Shown here: piece by piece, positions 37,428 through 46,010 of the stretch
Layout of the letters: each line of letters begins with the position of its first letter
How positions within the stretch are numbered: position 1 is the stretch's first letter
From: Sporichthya brevicatena
GTDB lineage: Bacteria; Actinomycetota; Actinomycetes; Sporichthyales; Sporichthyaceae
Direction of reading: 5' to 3'
Assembly: GCF_039525035.1 (NCBI RefSeq)
Contig: NZ_BAAAHE010000015.1
Coordinates: 95,030 to 159,029 of the forward strand
DNA length: 64,000 bases
The notes under the pieces: generated by a model
The model's input: the letters and a program-made list of their open reading frames with translations, nothing else
Database searches by the model: none
What the model was told of the DNA's origin: nothing
Translations under genes and position numbers: made by a program

Positions 37428-38992
37428 TGGCCCTTGCCTTCCAGCGCCTCGAGCAACGCCTCGCCGAGGACCTCCCGGTCGTCGAACGGCTTCACCACGC
37501 GCTTGCCCTGCTTGTCCACGGACTCCTGGCCCTGCTCGTGACCCTTGCCGGCGACGACGACCGCGTCCCCGGCCTGCGCCCGTCCGACCGCGAGGGCGAT
37601 CGCCTTGGCGCGGTCGTGCTCGACGAGGATCTCGGCCCGCTCGTCGGCGGCGACGGACTCCGCGCCGGCGCGGACCGCGGCCAGGATCTCCTTCGGGTCC
37701 TCCGAGCGCGGGTTGTCGTCGGTGAGGACGACGACGTCGCCCAGCCGGGCGGCGACCTCCCCCATCAGCGGCCGCTTGCTCTTGTCCCGGTCGCCACCGG
37801 CGCCGAGGACGACGATCAGACGCCCGGTCGCGACCGGGCGCAGGGCGGTGAGGACGGTCTCGACCGCGTCGGGGGTGTGCGCGTAGTCGACGACCGCGAG
37901 GAAGTCCTGGCCGGCGTCGACCTTCTCCATGCGGCCGGGGACGCCCGGGCACTCCGCCACGCCGCGGACGGCGTCCTCCAGCGGGACGCCCGCGGTCACG
38001 AGCGCGACGATCGCGCCGAGCGCGTTGGCGACGTTGAACGCACCGGGCAGCGAGACCGAGGCCGTCGTGCCGACGCCCTTCGGGCCCTGAATCGTGAACG
38101 TCGAGGACGCCGGGCCGAGCTCGACGGCCACGGCACGCCAGTCGGCGTCCGGGTCGCCGGTCGCCGAGTACGTGGTGATCGGGATCTGCCGGTTCGCGGC
38201 CAGGCGCTTGCCGTACGGGTCGTCGACGTTGACCACGCCGGCCTTCGCGTGCGCCGGGGTGAACAGCGCGGCCTTCGCCTGGAAGTAGGCCTCCATCGTG
38301 AAGTGCCAGTCCAGGTGGTCCTGCGACAGGTTGGTGAACAGCGCCGCGTCGTACACGATCCCGTCGACGCGGTGCATGTCGAGCGCGTGGCTGGAGACCT
38401 CCATGGCCACCGCGTCGACCTTGCGCTCCTTCATCACGGCGAGCAGCGCGTGCAGGTCGGGTGCCTCGGGGGTCGTCCGGGCGCTGGGCAGCGCCTCGTC
38501 CCCGATCCGGGTGGCGACCGTGCCGAACAGGCCGGTGCTGCGCCCGGCGGCCCGCAGTCCGGCCTCGAGCAGGAACGCGGTCGTCGTCTTGCCGTTGGTC
38601 CCGGTGACGCCGAGGGTGAGCATCGCCGCCGCCGGGTCGCCGTAGATCGCGGCGGCCAGCGCCCCGAGCGACGCGCGGGCGTCGGAGACGACCAGCACCG
38701 GCAGGTCGGCGACGCGCGACCGCTCGCGGCCGAGCGGGTCGGTGAGGATCGCGACCGCCCCGGCCTCGGCGGCCTGGCGCACGAACTCGGCGCCGTGGAC
38801 GTTCTCGCCGATCATCGCGGCGTACAGATCACCCGGTTGGACCTGCCGGGAGTCGTGCGTGAGGCCGGTGACCTGCACGGTCCGCTGCGCCGGATCGGGC
38901 AGCTCGGCGCCGACCAGCGTGCCCAGTTCGGCCACGGTCCGCGGGACCGACTTCTGCGGGCGCAGAGGCGGCGTCGAGGAGGAGGGGGGCAC
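37424..38992 (-). CDS. murE: UDP-MurNAc-L-Ala-D-Glu--diaminopimelate ligase MurE
   Basis: Adds the third residue of the stem peptide, 522 aa. ATP loop VTGTNGKTTTAFLLEAGL, the carbamylated-lysine region, and the amino-acid specificity loop DDNPRSEDP are present. The DNPR motif indicates diaminopimelate rather than lysine; whether the LL- or meso-isomer is used cannot be told. The GTG at 38992 begins a short polar lead; it starts 36 bp after the ftsI stop rather than overlapping it. Confidence 0.95.
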   Translation of the reverse strand: MPPSSSTPPLRPQKSVPRTVAELGTLVGAELPDPAQRTVQVTGLTHDSRQVQPGDLYAAMIGENVHGAEFVRQAAEAGAVAILTDPLGRERSRVADLPVLVVSDARASLGALAAAIYGDPAAAMLTLGVTGTNGKTTTAFLLEAGLRAAGRSTGLFGTVATRIGDEALPSARTTPEAPDLHALLAVMKERKVDAVAMEVSSHALDMHRVDGIVYDAALFTNLSQDHLDWHFTMEAYFQAKAALFTPAHAKAGVVNVDDPYGKRLAANRQIPITTYSATGDPDADWRAVAVELGPASSTFTIQGPKGVGTTASVSLPGAFNVANALGAIVALVTAGVPLEDAVRGVAECPGVPGRMEKVDAGQDFLAVVDYAHTPDAVETVLTALRPVATGRLIVVLGAGGDRDKSKRPLMGEVAARLGDVVVLTDDNPRSEDPKEILAAVRAGAESVAADERAEILVEHDRAKAIALAVGRAQAGDAVVVAGKGHEQGQESVDKQGKRVVKPFDDREVLGEALLEALEGKGQ

Positions 38993-39028
38993 GGCGAGTC
39001 AGGGTAGTCAGGCGGCGACCGCCCGCCG

Positions 39029-40921
39029 TCACCAGGTCAGCGGCAGACGAGCCGGTTTGGTGCCGGTCGGGCGGATGCCCATCGTCCGCAGCGTGAACGT
39101 CATGACGTCGAGGAACACCGGACCGCCGAGCATGCCGCCGTAGTGACCGCGGACGGGCTTCTGCAGCGTCACCGAGACGACGATGCGCGGGTCGTCCGCC
39201 GGCGCGAACCCGGCGAAGGACGCGGTGTAGCCGCGGTAGCACTTGCACTCGGAGTCGGCGAACTGCGCGGTGCCGGTCTTGCCCGCGATCCGGTAGCCGT
39301 CGATCTTCACGTGCGGCGCGGTCCCGCCCGGGGCGGTGACCTGCTCGAGCATCTTCGCCACCGTCGACGCGGTGGCCGCGCTGACGACCGGGCGGGCCTC
39401 CGGCGGCTGCGGCGTGTGGGTGACGCCGTCGGCGTCGGTCCAGGAGCGCACCAGCGTCGGCGCGATCCGGACGCCGCCGTTGGCGATGGTCTGGTAGACC
39501 GACGCCGCCTGGACGGTGTTCATCGAGAAGCCCTGGCCGAACGGGATCGTGTAGCGGGTCGTGCCGACCCACTTCTCCGCCTTCGGGAGCAGACCGCGGC
39601 TCTCGCCGGGGAACTGCAGCCCGGTGGGCTCGGCGACGCCGAACGCCTTGAAGTAGTCGTGGAGGATCTGGGCGTCGAGCTTGTCGGCCGCCAGCACCGT
39701 GCCGATGTTGGAGGACTTCGCGAGGATGCCCGCGAGCGTCCAGCGTTCGGTGCCGTGCGGGTCGGAGTCGTGCAGCACGTGGCCGGCGCGGCGCAGCTCG
39801 CCGGGGACCGTGAACTTGTCGGTCGGTTTGACGACGCCCTGCTCGATGAGGGCCGCCATCGTCAGCGCCTTCATGATCGAACCGGGCTCGTAGATCTGGG
39901 ACAGCGCGCGGTTGCCGCGGTTGTCGTCGGAGCCCTTGCCCGGGTTGTTCGGGTTGAACGTCGGCGCGGTCGCCATGGCGAGAATCTCGCCGGTCTTCAC
40001 GTCCTGGACGATCACCGTGCCGCTCTGGGCACGCGTCTCCCGCACCTTGGCGGCGATGGCCTGCTGGGCGGCGTACTGGATGTCGCGGTCGATCGTGAGC
40101 TGCAGGTCCTGGCCGGAGACGGGCTCGCGGTTGCGGATGCCCGCGGTCGCGATCTTCCCGCCGTTGCTGCTGCGCTCGTAGGTCTGTTCGCCGTCGACAC
40201 CGGAGAGCAGGGCGTCGAACTCGCGCTCGATGCCGCCGCCGGCCTGACCGGAGGCGTTGAGGAAGCCGAGAATGTTCGCGGCCAGGGTGTCCGCCGGGTA
40301 GACGCGCTTGCTGGTGACCTCGGCGAAGATCCCCATCACGGGCTTGCCGGTGCCGGGGTCGAGGGTCGCGGCGATGTCCCGCCACCGGTCCGGGTCGATG
40401 TTGCGGGCCAGCACGACGTAGCGGCGCGGGCGGTCGCCGAGCCGGCCCGCGAGCCACTCCTCGTCGACACCGAGCTTGGGCGCGAGCACGTGTGCGTAGG
40501 CGCGGGGGTCGGGGATCAGCGTCGGGTCGGCGGTGACCGTCCGGGCCTCCACCGAGCGCGCGAGCACGTCGCCGTCACGGTCGAAGATCACACCCCGGGT
40601 CGCGGGGATGGCGACCGTCCGCAGGCGCTCGTTCTGTGCCACCGCGGCGTAGCTGCTCGCCTCGAACCCCTGGACCTGGAGCAGTCGGCCGATCAGCAGC
40701 GCGACCACGAGCGACAGGCACAGCAGCGCGGCCTGCAGCCGACGGCCGGGGTTGCCCAGCTTGGTCCCGCGGCGCGGGGGCCGCCGCGGACCACGCGGCG
40801 GCTTGCGGGCGGGCTTGCTCGCGGACGGCGTGCGGGGTGCGGGTCTGCGCGCGGGCTGACGGGCGGCGGGCTTGCGCGCCGGTGCGCCTCGACGGGCCGG
40901 AGGTTCCCGACGGCCAGTCAC
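39029..40921 (-). CDS. ftsI: Septal transpeptidase FtsI (PBP3, class B PBP)
   Basis: Monofunctional transpeptidase that cross-links septal peptidoglycan with FtsW, 630 aa. A basic, Pro/Arg-rich cytoplasmic tail of about 58 residues precedes one membrane helix (about 62-82). The transpeptidase domain has the catalytic Ser348 in EPGSIMK, SSN at 403-405 and KTG at 548-550. Two close cysteines (ECKC, 559-561) follow the KTG loop. The GTG at 40921 is preferred because AGGAG lies 5 nt before it; the GTG two codons upstream overlaps that site. A 7-bp hairpin lies in the 113-bp gap to ftsL. Confidence 0.95.
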   Translation of the reverse strand: MTGRREPPARRGAPARKPAARQPARRPAPRTPSASKPARKPPRGPRRPPRRGTKLGNPGRRLQAALLCLSLVVALLIGRLLQVQGFEASSYAAVAQNERLRTVAIPATRGVIFDRDGDVLARSVEARTVTADPTLIPDPRAYAHVLAPKLGVDEEWLAGRLGDRPRRYVVLARNIDPDRWRDIAATLDPGTGKPVMGIFAEVTSKRVYPADTLAANILGFLNASGQAGGGIEREFDALLSGVDGEQTYERSSNGGKIATAGIRNREPVSGQDLQLTIDRDIQYAAQQAIAAKVRETRAQSGTVIVQDVKTGEILAMATAPTFNPNNPGKGSDDNRGNRALSQIYEPGSIMKALTMAALIEQGVVKPTDKFTVPGELRRAGHVLHDSDPHGTERWTLAGILAKSSNIGTVLAADKLDAQILHDYFKAFGVAEPTGLQFPGESRGLLPKAEKWVGTTRYTIPFGQGFSMNTVQAASVYQTIANGGVRIAPTLVRSWTDADGVTHTPQPPEARPVVSAATASTVAKMLEQVTAPGGTAPHVKIDGYRIAGKTGTAQFADSECKCYRGYTASFAGFAPADDPRIVVSVTLQKPVRGHYGGMLGGPVFLDVMTFTLRTMGIRPTGTKPARLPLTW

Positions 40922-40994
40922 GTGCACTCCTGTCCCACGAGCACCATCGTGCAGTTCAGAGCTTTGATCGGGCGTTCGCCACGCCGAACCGGCC

Positions 40995-41015
40995 GAACTG
41001 ATTCCCCGTCAGTTC
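40995..41015 (-). other. Stem-loop between ftsL and ftsI
   Basis: GAACTGA and TCAGTTC form a perfect 7-bp stem around a 7-nt loop, 20 bp after the ftsL stop. It has no T run. It may be an mRNA processing or stability signal, or a weak attenuator before ftsI. Confidence 0.45.
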
Positions 41016-41034
41016 CCAGCCTCGGTTCTGCGGG

Positions 41035-41730
41035 TCAGTTGGACCAGGAGCCCGAGGGGGGTTCGACGACCTGCTCGCCGCCGGCTCGCGAGCCGCCCTT
41101 CTCCTGCTCGGCGAGCTTGCGCTTCCACTCCTTCTCGGCCTTCTCCTGCGCGGCCTTCTGCGCGGCGGCGGCCTGCTCGGCCGCGATGCGCGCCCGTTCG
41201 GCCTCGGCCGCCGCGGCGGCGCGCTCCTTGCGGGCCTGAACCCGCGCGGCCCGGGCGGCGGCCTGCTCGGCCTCGAGCTGCTGCCGGGCCTCGAGCTCGG
41301 CCCGCTCCTCCGGCGTCAGCGGCTTCGGGGCCGCCGGCGCCGGGACCGCGCCGTCGGTGACCGTGCCGTCGGCGAGGGAGACGAAGGAGACACCGGGCGC
41401 CGGGACCATGCCGATCTCCCGGGCGGCCTTCGCCAGCCGGTCGGGGGCGGCCGCCCGAGCGAGCGCCTCCTCCAGGTTCTGGCTGCGGTCCTCGAGGGCC
41501 GTGGCCTCCTTCTGGAGCTTGCTCGCCGTGAACGAGCCCTGCGCGAGCGCGGTGTTGAACCCGAGCAGCGCGGCGAGCCCGCCCGAGAGAACGAGCAGGA
41601 GCAGCATCACGAACGAGGCGCGCCCGGCCCGCGGCACGCGGTCGGGGACCACGGCCAGGGACGGGACGGCGCTCCCCGCCCGGGTGGTGCGCGGCGGCAC
41701 GGGCCGCGGGGACTGCAGCACGGAGCTCAC
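41035..41730 (-). CDS. FtsL-like divisome protein with long charged C-terminal helix
   Basis: Bitopic protein, 231 aa, in the ftsL position between rsmH and ftsI. A Pro/Arg-rich cytoplasmic segment leads to one membrane helix ([19 protein letters not shown], about 41-59), then a leucine-zipper-like coiled coil ([25 protein letters not shown]) and an [15 protein letters not shown] segment typical of actinobacterial FtsL. From about residue 135 a run of some 80 residues is almost all Ala, Glu, Lys, Arg and Gln, predicting a long charged helix outside the membrane; it ends in a short Gly/Ser/Pro tail. The GTG at 41730 overlaps the rsmH stop. FtsL is inferred from position and architecture. Confidence 0.85.
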   Translation of the reverse strand: MSSVLQSPRPVPPRTTRAGSAVPSLAVVPDRVPRAGRASFVMLLLLVLSGGLAALLGFNTALAQGSFTASKLQKEATALEDRSQNLEEALARAAAPDRLAKAAREIGMVPAPGVSFVSLADGTVTDGAVPAPAAPKPLTPEERAELEARQQLEAEQAAARAARVQARKERAAAAAEAERARIAAEQAAAAQKAAQEKAEKEWKRKLAEQEKGGSRAGGEQVVEPPSGSWSN

Positions 41731-42692
41731 GCCGCCGCCTCCCGCACCTTCTCCGCCGCCCGCACCCGCGCCGACCCGGCGCGGGGGTTGGCGGCGATCT
41801 CGGCCTCGTCCGGTGCGTCGCCCTTGGCGAGCAGGCGTAGGACGGGGGCCGTGCCGGGCAGCTCGACCGGGAGGTCGAGCGGGCCGCCGGCGGTGGCTCC
41901 GGCGACGAGGACGCGCTTGACGATGCGGTCCTCCAACGAGTGGTACGTGAGGACGACGATGCGCCCGGAGACCGCGAGCGCGGCGACCGCGGCCGGCATC
42001 GCCCGCTCCAGGGCCGCGAGCTCGCCGTTGACCTCGATGCGCAGGGCCTGGAAGGTCCGCTTGGCGGGATTGCCCCCGGTCCGGCGGGCCGGCGCCGGGA
42101 TCGCCGCACGGATCAGGTCGACGAGGCGGGCGGAGGTCGAGAAGGGCTCCCGGGCCCGCTCGCGCACCACGGCGTCGGCGATGCGCTTCGCGAACTTCTC
42201 CTCCCCGTAGGCCCGCAGGATCCGGGCGAGATCCCTCGCGTCGTAAGTGTTGAGCACGTCCGCGGCCGTGGGGCCCGTCGTCGGATTCATCCGCATGTCG
42301 AGCGGGGCGTCCTGCGCGTAGGCGAAGCCGCGGTCGGCCTCGTCGAGCTGCATCGAGGAGACGCCGAGGTCGAACAGGACCCCCTGCACGTGCGGGAGCC
42401 CGAGCCGGTCGAGCACGTCCGGCAGTTCGTCGTAGACGGCGTGGACGAGCGTGACCCGCTCGCCGAAGGGGGCCAGCCGGGTCGCGGACAGCTCCAGGGC
42501 GTGCGGGTCGCGGTCCAGGCCCACCAGGCGCAGGCCGTCGAACCGGCGCAGCATCGCCTCGCTGTGGCCGCCGAGCCCGAGGGTGGCGTCGACCACGACC
42601 GCGCCGGGGGTCTCCAGCGCCGGCGCGAGCAGGGCGAGCACGCGGTCCAGCAGCACCGGCACGTGCCGGTCGGCAGGCCCACTACTGGTCAC
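41727..42692 (-). CDS. rsmH: 16S rRNA m4C1402 methyltransferase RsmH (MraW)
   Basis: SAM-dependent enzyme that N4-methylates C1402 of 16S rRNA, 321 aa. [13 protein letters not shown] opens the protein, the SAM-binding loop is [15 protein letters not shown], and [36 protein letters not shown] and [13 protein letters not shown] are family signatures. The start is the GTG at 42692; a 222-bp spacer with short direct repeats separates it from mraZ, and the stop overlaps ftsL. Confidence 0.96.
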   Translation of the reverse strand: MTSSGPADRHVPVLLDRVLALLAPALETPGAVVVDATLGLGGHSEAMLRRFDGLRLVGLDRDPHALELSATRLAPFGERVTLVHAVYDELPDVLDRLGLPHVQGVLFDLGVSSMQLDEADRGFAYAQDAPLDMRMNPTTGPTAADVLNTYDARDLARILRAYGEEKFAKRIADAVVRERAREPFSTSARLVDLIRAAIPAPARRTGGNPAKRTFQALRIEVNGELAALERAMPAAVAALAVSGRIVVLTYHSLEDRIVKRVLVAGATAGGPLDLPVELPGTAPVLRLLAKGDAPDEAEIAANPRAGSARVRAAEKVREAAA

Positions 42693-42704
42693 GGTGCGCG
42701 TCCT

Positions 42705-42890
42705 TCGTGCTCGGGTCGTGCTCGGGTCGTGCGGGAAGTTGCTGGTCCGTCGGTGGCGCTGGGACGTGGGGCCAGGTCCCCGCCCGCTCGGTCTCCGGCA
42801 CCGGGGAAGGTGAGCCGGAGTCCTGGAGCGGGGGGAGACCTCACGCCACGTCGGCGTTCGGGGTCGTGCTCGGGTGGTGCTCGGGGGTGC
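42705..42890. repeat. Short CGTGCTCGGGT direct repeats between mraZ and rsmH
   Basis: CGTGCTCGGGT occurs twice in tandem with an 11-bp period at about 42705-42726, and again at about 42866, where it is followed by GGTGCTCGGGG. These lie in the untranslated spacer between mraZ and rsmH. Function unknown. Confidence 0.5.
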
Positions 42891-42914
42891 AGATGGGGGT
42901 GCAGATCAGGGCCG

Positions 42915-43346
42915 TCACATCAGACCGGGGAACACCTCCTCCGACAGGTCGGCGAAGGCCTGCTCCTGGGCGGCGAGGTAGCGGTCCCAGGCGGCGGAGT
43001 CCCAGACCTCGACCCGGGCGTTCGCGCCGATGACCACGCACTCGCGCTCCAGCCCGGCGTAGGACCGCAGCTGGGGCGGGATCGTGATCCGGCCCTGCTT
43101 GTCGGGCACCTCGTCGGAGGCGCCGGCGTACAGGACACGCATGAAGTCGCGGGGCCCCTTGGACGTCACCGGCGCGGTGCGGAGCTGCTCGGCGATCCGG
43201 GCGAACTCGGCGACGGGCCAGATGTAGAGGCAGCGCTCCTGGCCCTTCGTGATCACGAGCCCCTCCGCCAGTTCGTCCCGGAATTTCGCCGGGAGGATCA
43301 GCCGCCCTTTGTCGTCCAGCCGCGGTGTGTGGGTGCCGAGGAACAC
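42915..43346 (-). CDS. mraZ: Transcriptional regulator MraZ
   Basis: DNA-binding regulator of the dcw operon, 143 aa. It has two AbrB-like halves, each with the family motif: [17 protein letters not shown] near residue 10 and [18 protein letters not shown] near 80. MraZ forms a ring and binds direct repeats in its own promoter. The start is taken as GTG 43346, giving the usual (M)[14 protein letters not shown] beginning; an ATG-like frame further upstream would run through the operator. Five operator-like repeats begin 28 nt upstream. Confidence 0.95.
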   Translation of the reverse strand: MFLGTHTPRLDDKGRLILPAKFRDELAEGLVITKGQERCLYIWPVAEFARIAEQLRTAPVTSKGPRDFMRVLYAGASDEVPDKQGRITIPPQLRSYAGLERECVVIGANARVEVWDSAAWDRYLAAQEQAFADLSEEVFPGLM

Positions 43347-43373
43347 CTCTCCACCCCTCCAACCGCCCGTGGA

Positions 43374-43425
43374 GCCCATTTTCCTCCACTGGACTCCACC
43401 GTACTCCACTTCACTCCACGGTCAA
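43374..43425 (-). promoter_or_regulatory. mraZ promoter with five MraZ boxes
   Basis: On the minus strand GTGGAG occurs four times with an exact 10-bp period (plus-strand 43414-43419, 43404-43409, 43394-43399, 43384-43389), and ATGGGC continues the phase at 43374-43379. MraZ is known to bind tandem TGGGN-type repeats with 10-bp spacing. The array overlaps a good promoter: TTGACC (43420-43425), a 16-bp spacer, and TACGGT (43398-43403). MraZ binding there would block RNA polymerase. The rest of the 43347-43648 gap shows only the moxR ribosome site. Confidence 0.85.
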
Positions 43426-43648
43426 CGCCAAACCAGGGGTTTTGTGGCCCGACTCGCGCCCGCCGGGCCGGGACCGGGAGGGTTGCGGGCCGATTCGTGG
43501 TGGGAAGCCCGATATGGCGCCGAAATCCGGGGTGCGCGAGCGGGGGTGAACTCACCCGGTCGGCGCTGTCTCCGATGAACCCCTGCCACAGATCGCGGCG
43601 GCGGGTGGAGAATGACTGCCCACGACCGACGCACGGCCTGGAGGATTT

Positions 43649-44662
<1,014 letters not shown>

Positions 44663-44701
44663 GAGCCGTCGCGGCCGACCCCCGCCGACCTCGACGGCAG
44701 G

Positions 44702-44707
44702 TACTTT
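44702..44707 (+). promoter_or_regulatory. Putative -10 box before the DUF58 gene
   Basis: TACTTT fits TAnnnT and ends 7 nt before the GTG at 44715, in the 52-bp gap after moxR. It could give a separate leaderless DUF58-transglutaminase mRNA. Confidence 0.4.
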
Positions 44708-44714
44708 CGCAACC

Positions 44715-46010
44715 GTGCGGATATTTTCCGGGCTGACGCTCCGCGGCCGCTGCTTCCTGGTCGCCGGAGTCGCCGCGTTGGGCTGCGCCCTCGTCCTCGG
44801 CCAGCAGGACGTCCTGCGCGTCGCGATCCTGCTGATCAGCCTGCCGCTGGTGTGCGCGGCGGTCGTGTTCCGCACCCAGCACAAGCTCTCCACGTCGCGC
44901 GTCATCGAGCCGATGCGGGTGCCGGCCGGTGAGGAGGCCCGGGTCTCCCTGCGCGTCGACAACACCTCGCTGGCCCCGAGCGGCCTGCTGCTCGCGGAGG
45001 ACAGCCTGCCGCGCGGCATGAGCGCGCGGCCGCGGTTCGTCATCGACCGCCTCGAACCGCGCGGCAAGCGCGAGGTCTTCTACCGGGTGCGCAGCCAGGT
45101 CCGCGGCAAGTTCCCGATCGGGCCGCTGCGGCTGCGCCTCGCCGACCCGTTCGGCATGTGCGAGATCTCCCGCTCCTACGCCGGCACCGACGACCTGATC
45201 GTGATCCCGGTGGTCGAGCCGGTGCCGTTCGTGGTGCTCGGCGGCGAGTGGACCGGCGGCAGCGAGAGCCACCCGAGCTCGATCCCCTCCGCCGGCGAGG
45301 ACGACATCGGCACGCGCGAGTACCGCTACGGCGACGCGCTGCACCGCGTCCACTGGCGCTCGACGGCCCGCCGCGGCGAGCTGATGGTCCGCCGCGAGGA
45401 GCACCCCCGGCAGAGCCAGGCGACCCTGCTCGTCGACGTCCGCGCCGAGGCGCACGCCGGTGAGGGCCTGCACTCCTCGCTGGAGTGGGCGGTCTCCGCC
45501 GCCGCGTCGCTGTCCATCCACCTGATCCGGCGCGGGTTCTCCCTGCGCCTGCTGACCGAGACCGGGCAGCCGCTGGCGGGGATGGCCGCGGACGTCGTCT
45601 CCCCCTCCCCCGACGTCGAGGGCCTGCTGCTCGACGCGCTCGCCATGCTGGCGCCCTCGCACACCCCGACGCTCAACGACGCCCTGCGCGGCCTGCACCG
45701 GGCCGGCAGCGACAGCCTGGTGATCGCGCTCCTCGGTGACCTCAGCGAGGCCGACGCGGCCGCCCTGGGCCGGCGCCGCCAGGGCACGCAGACCGCGATC
45801 GCCCTGATGCTGCGCCCACTGAGCTGGACCCCCGGCGGCGCCGAGGCACGGACCGAGGAGCAGCGCCGGTTCGAGCACAACATCGCGCTGCTGCGCAACG
45901 GCGGCTGGCGCGCGGTCCCGGTCTCGGCCGGCGACCGTCTGCCCGACGTCTGGCTCGGGGTCGCCCGCGGCGGCCCCGTCACCGGCATCCGGCCGGCGGG
46001 GGTCGCGTGA
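44715..46010 (+). CDS. DUF58 domain protein (MoxR-associated)
   Basis: A 431-aa protein with two N-terminal membrane helices (about 8-50) and a cytosolic DUF58 region. The diagnostic segment is YRYGDALHRVHWRSTARRGELMVRREE, followed by a von Willebrand A-like half. DUF58 proteins pair with MoxR ATPases, but their molecular task is not known. The start is the GTG at 44715, chosen because the membrane helices begin there and upstream codons overlap moxR. The stop overlaps the next start (GTGA). Confidence 0.92.
   Translation: MRIFSGLTLRGRCFLVAGVAALGCALVLGQQDVLRVAILLISLPLVCAAVVFRTQHKLSTSRVIEPMRVPAGEEARVSLRVDNTSLAPSGLLLAEDSLPRGMSARPRFVIDRLEPRGKREVFYRVRSQVRGKFPIGPLRLRLADPFGMCEISRSYAGTDDLIVIPVVEPVPFVVLGGEWTGGSESHPSSIPSAGEDDIGTREYRYGDALHRVHWRSTARRGELMVRREEHPRQSQATLLVDVRAEAHAGEGLHSSLEWAVSAAASLSIHLIRRGFSLRLLTETGQPLAGMAADVVSPSPDVEGLLLDALAMLAPSHTPTLNDALRGLHRAGSDSLVIALLGDLSEADAAALGRRRQGTQTAIALMLRPLSWTPGGAEARTEEQRRFEHNIALLRNGGWRAVPVSAGDRLPDVWLGVARGGPVTGIRPAGVA

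Noticed and set aside
43374..43419. Simple-sequence slippage array
   Set aside because: Only the GTGGAG core is conserved while the four spacer bases differ in each unit, as expected of an operator.
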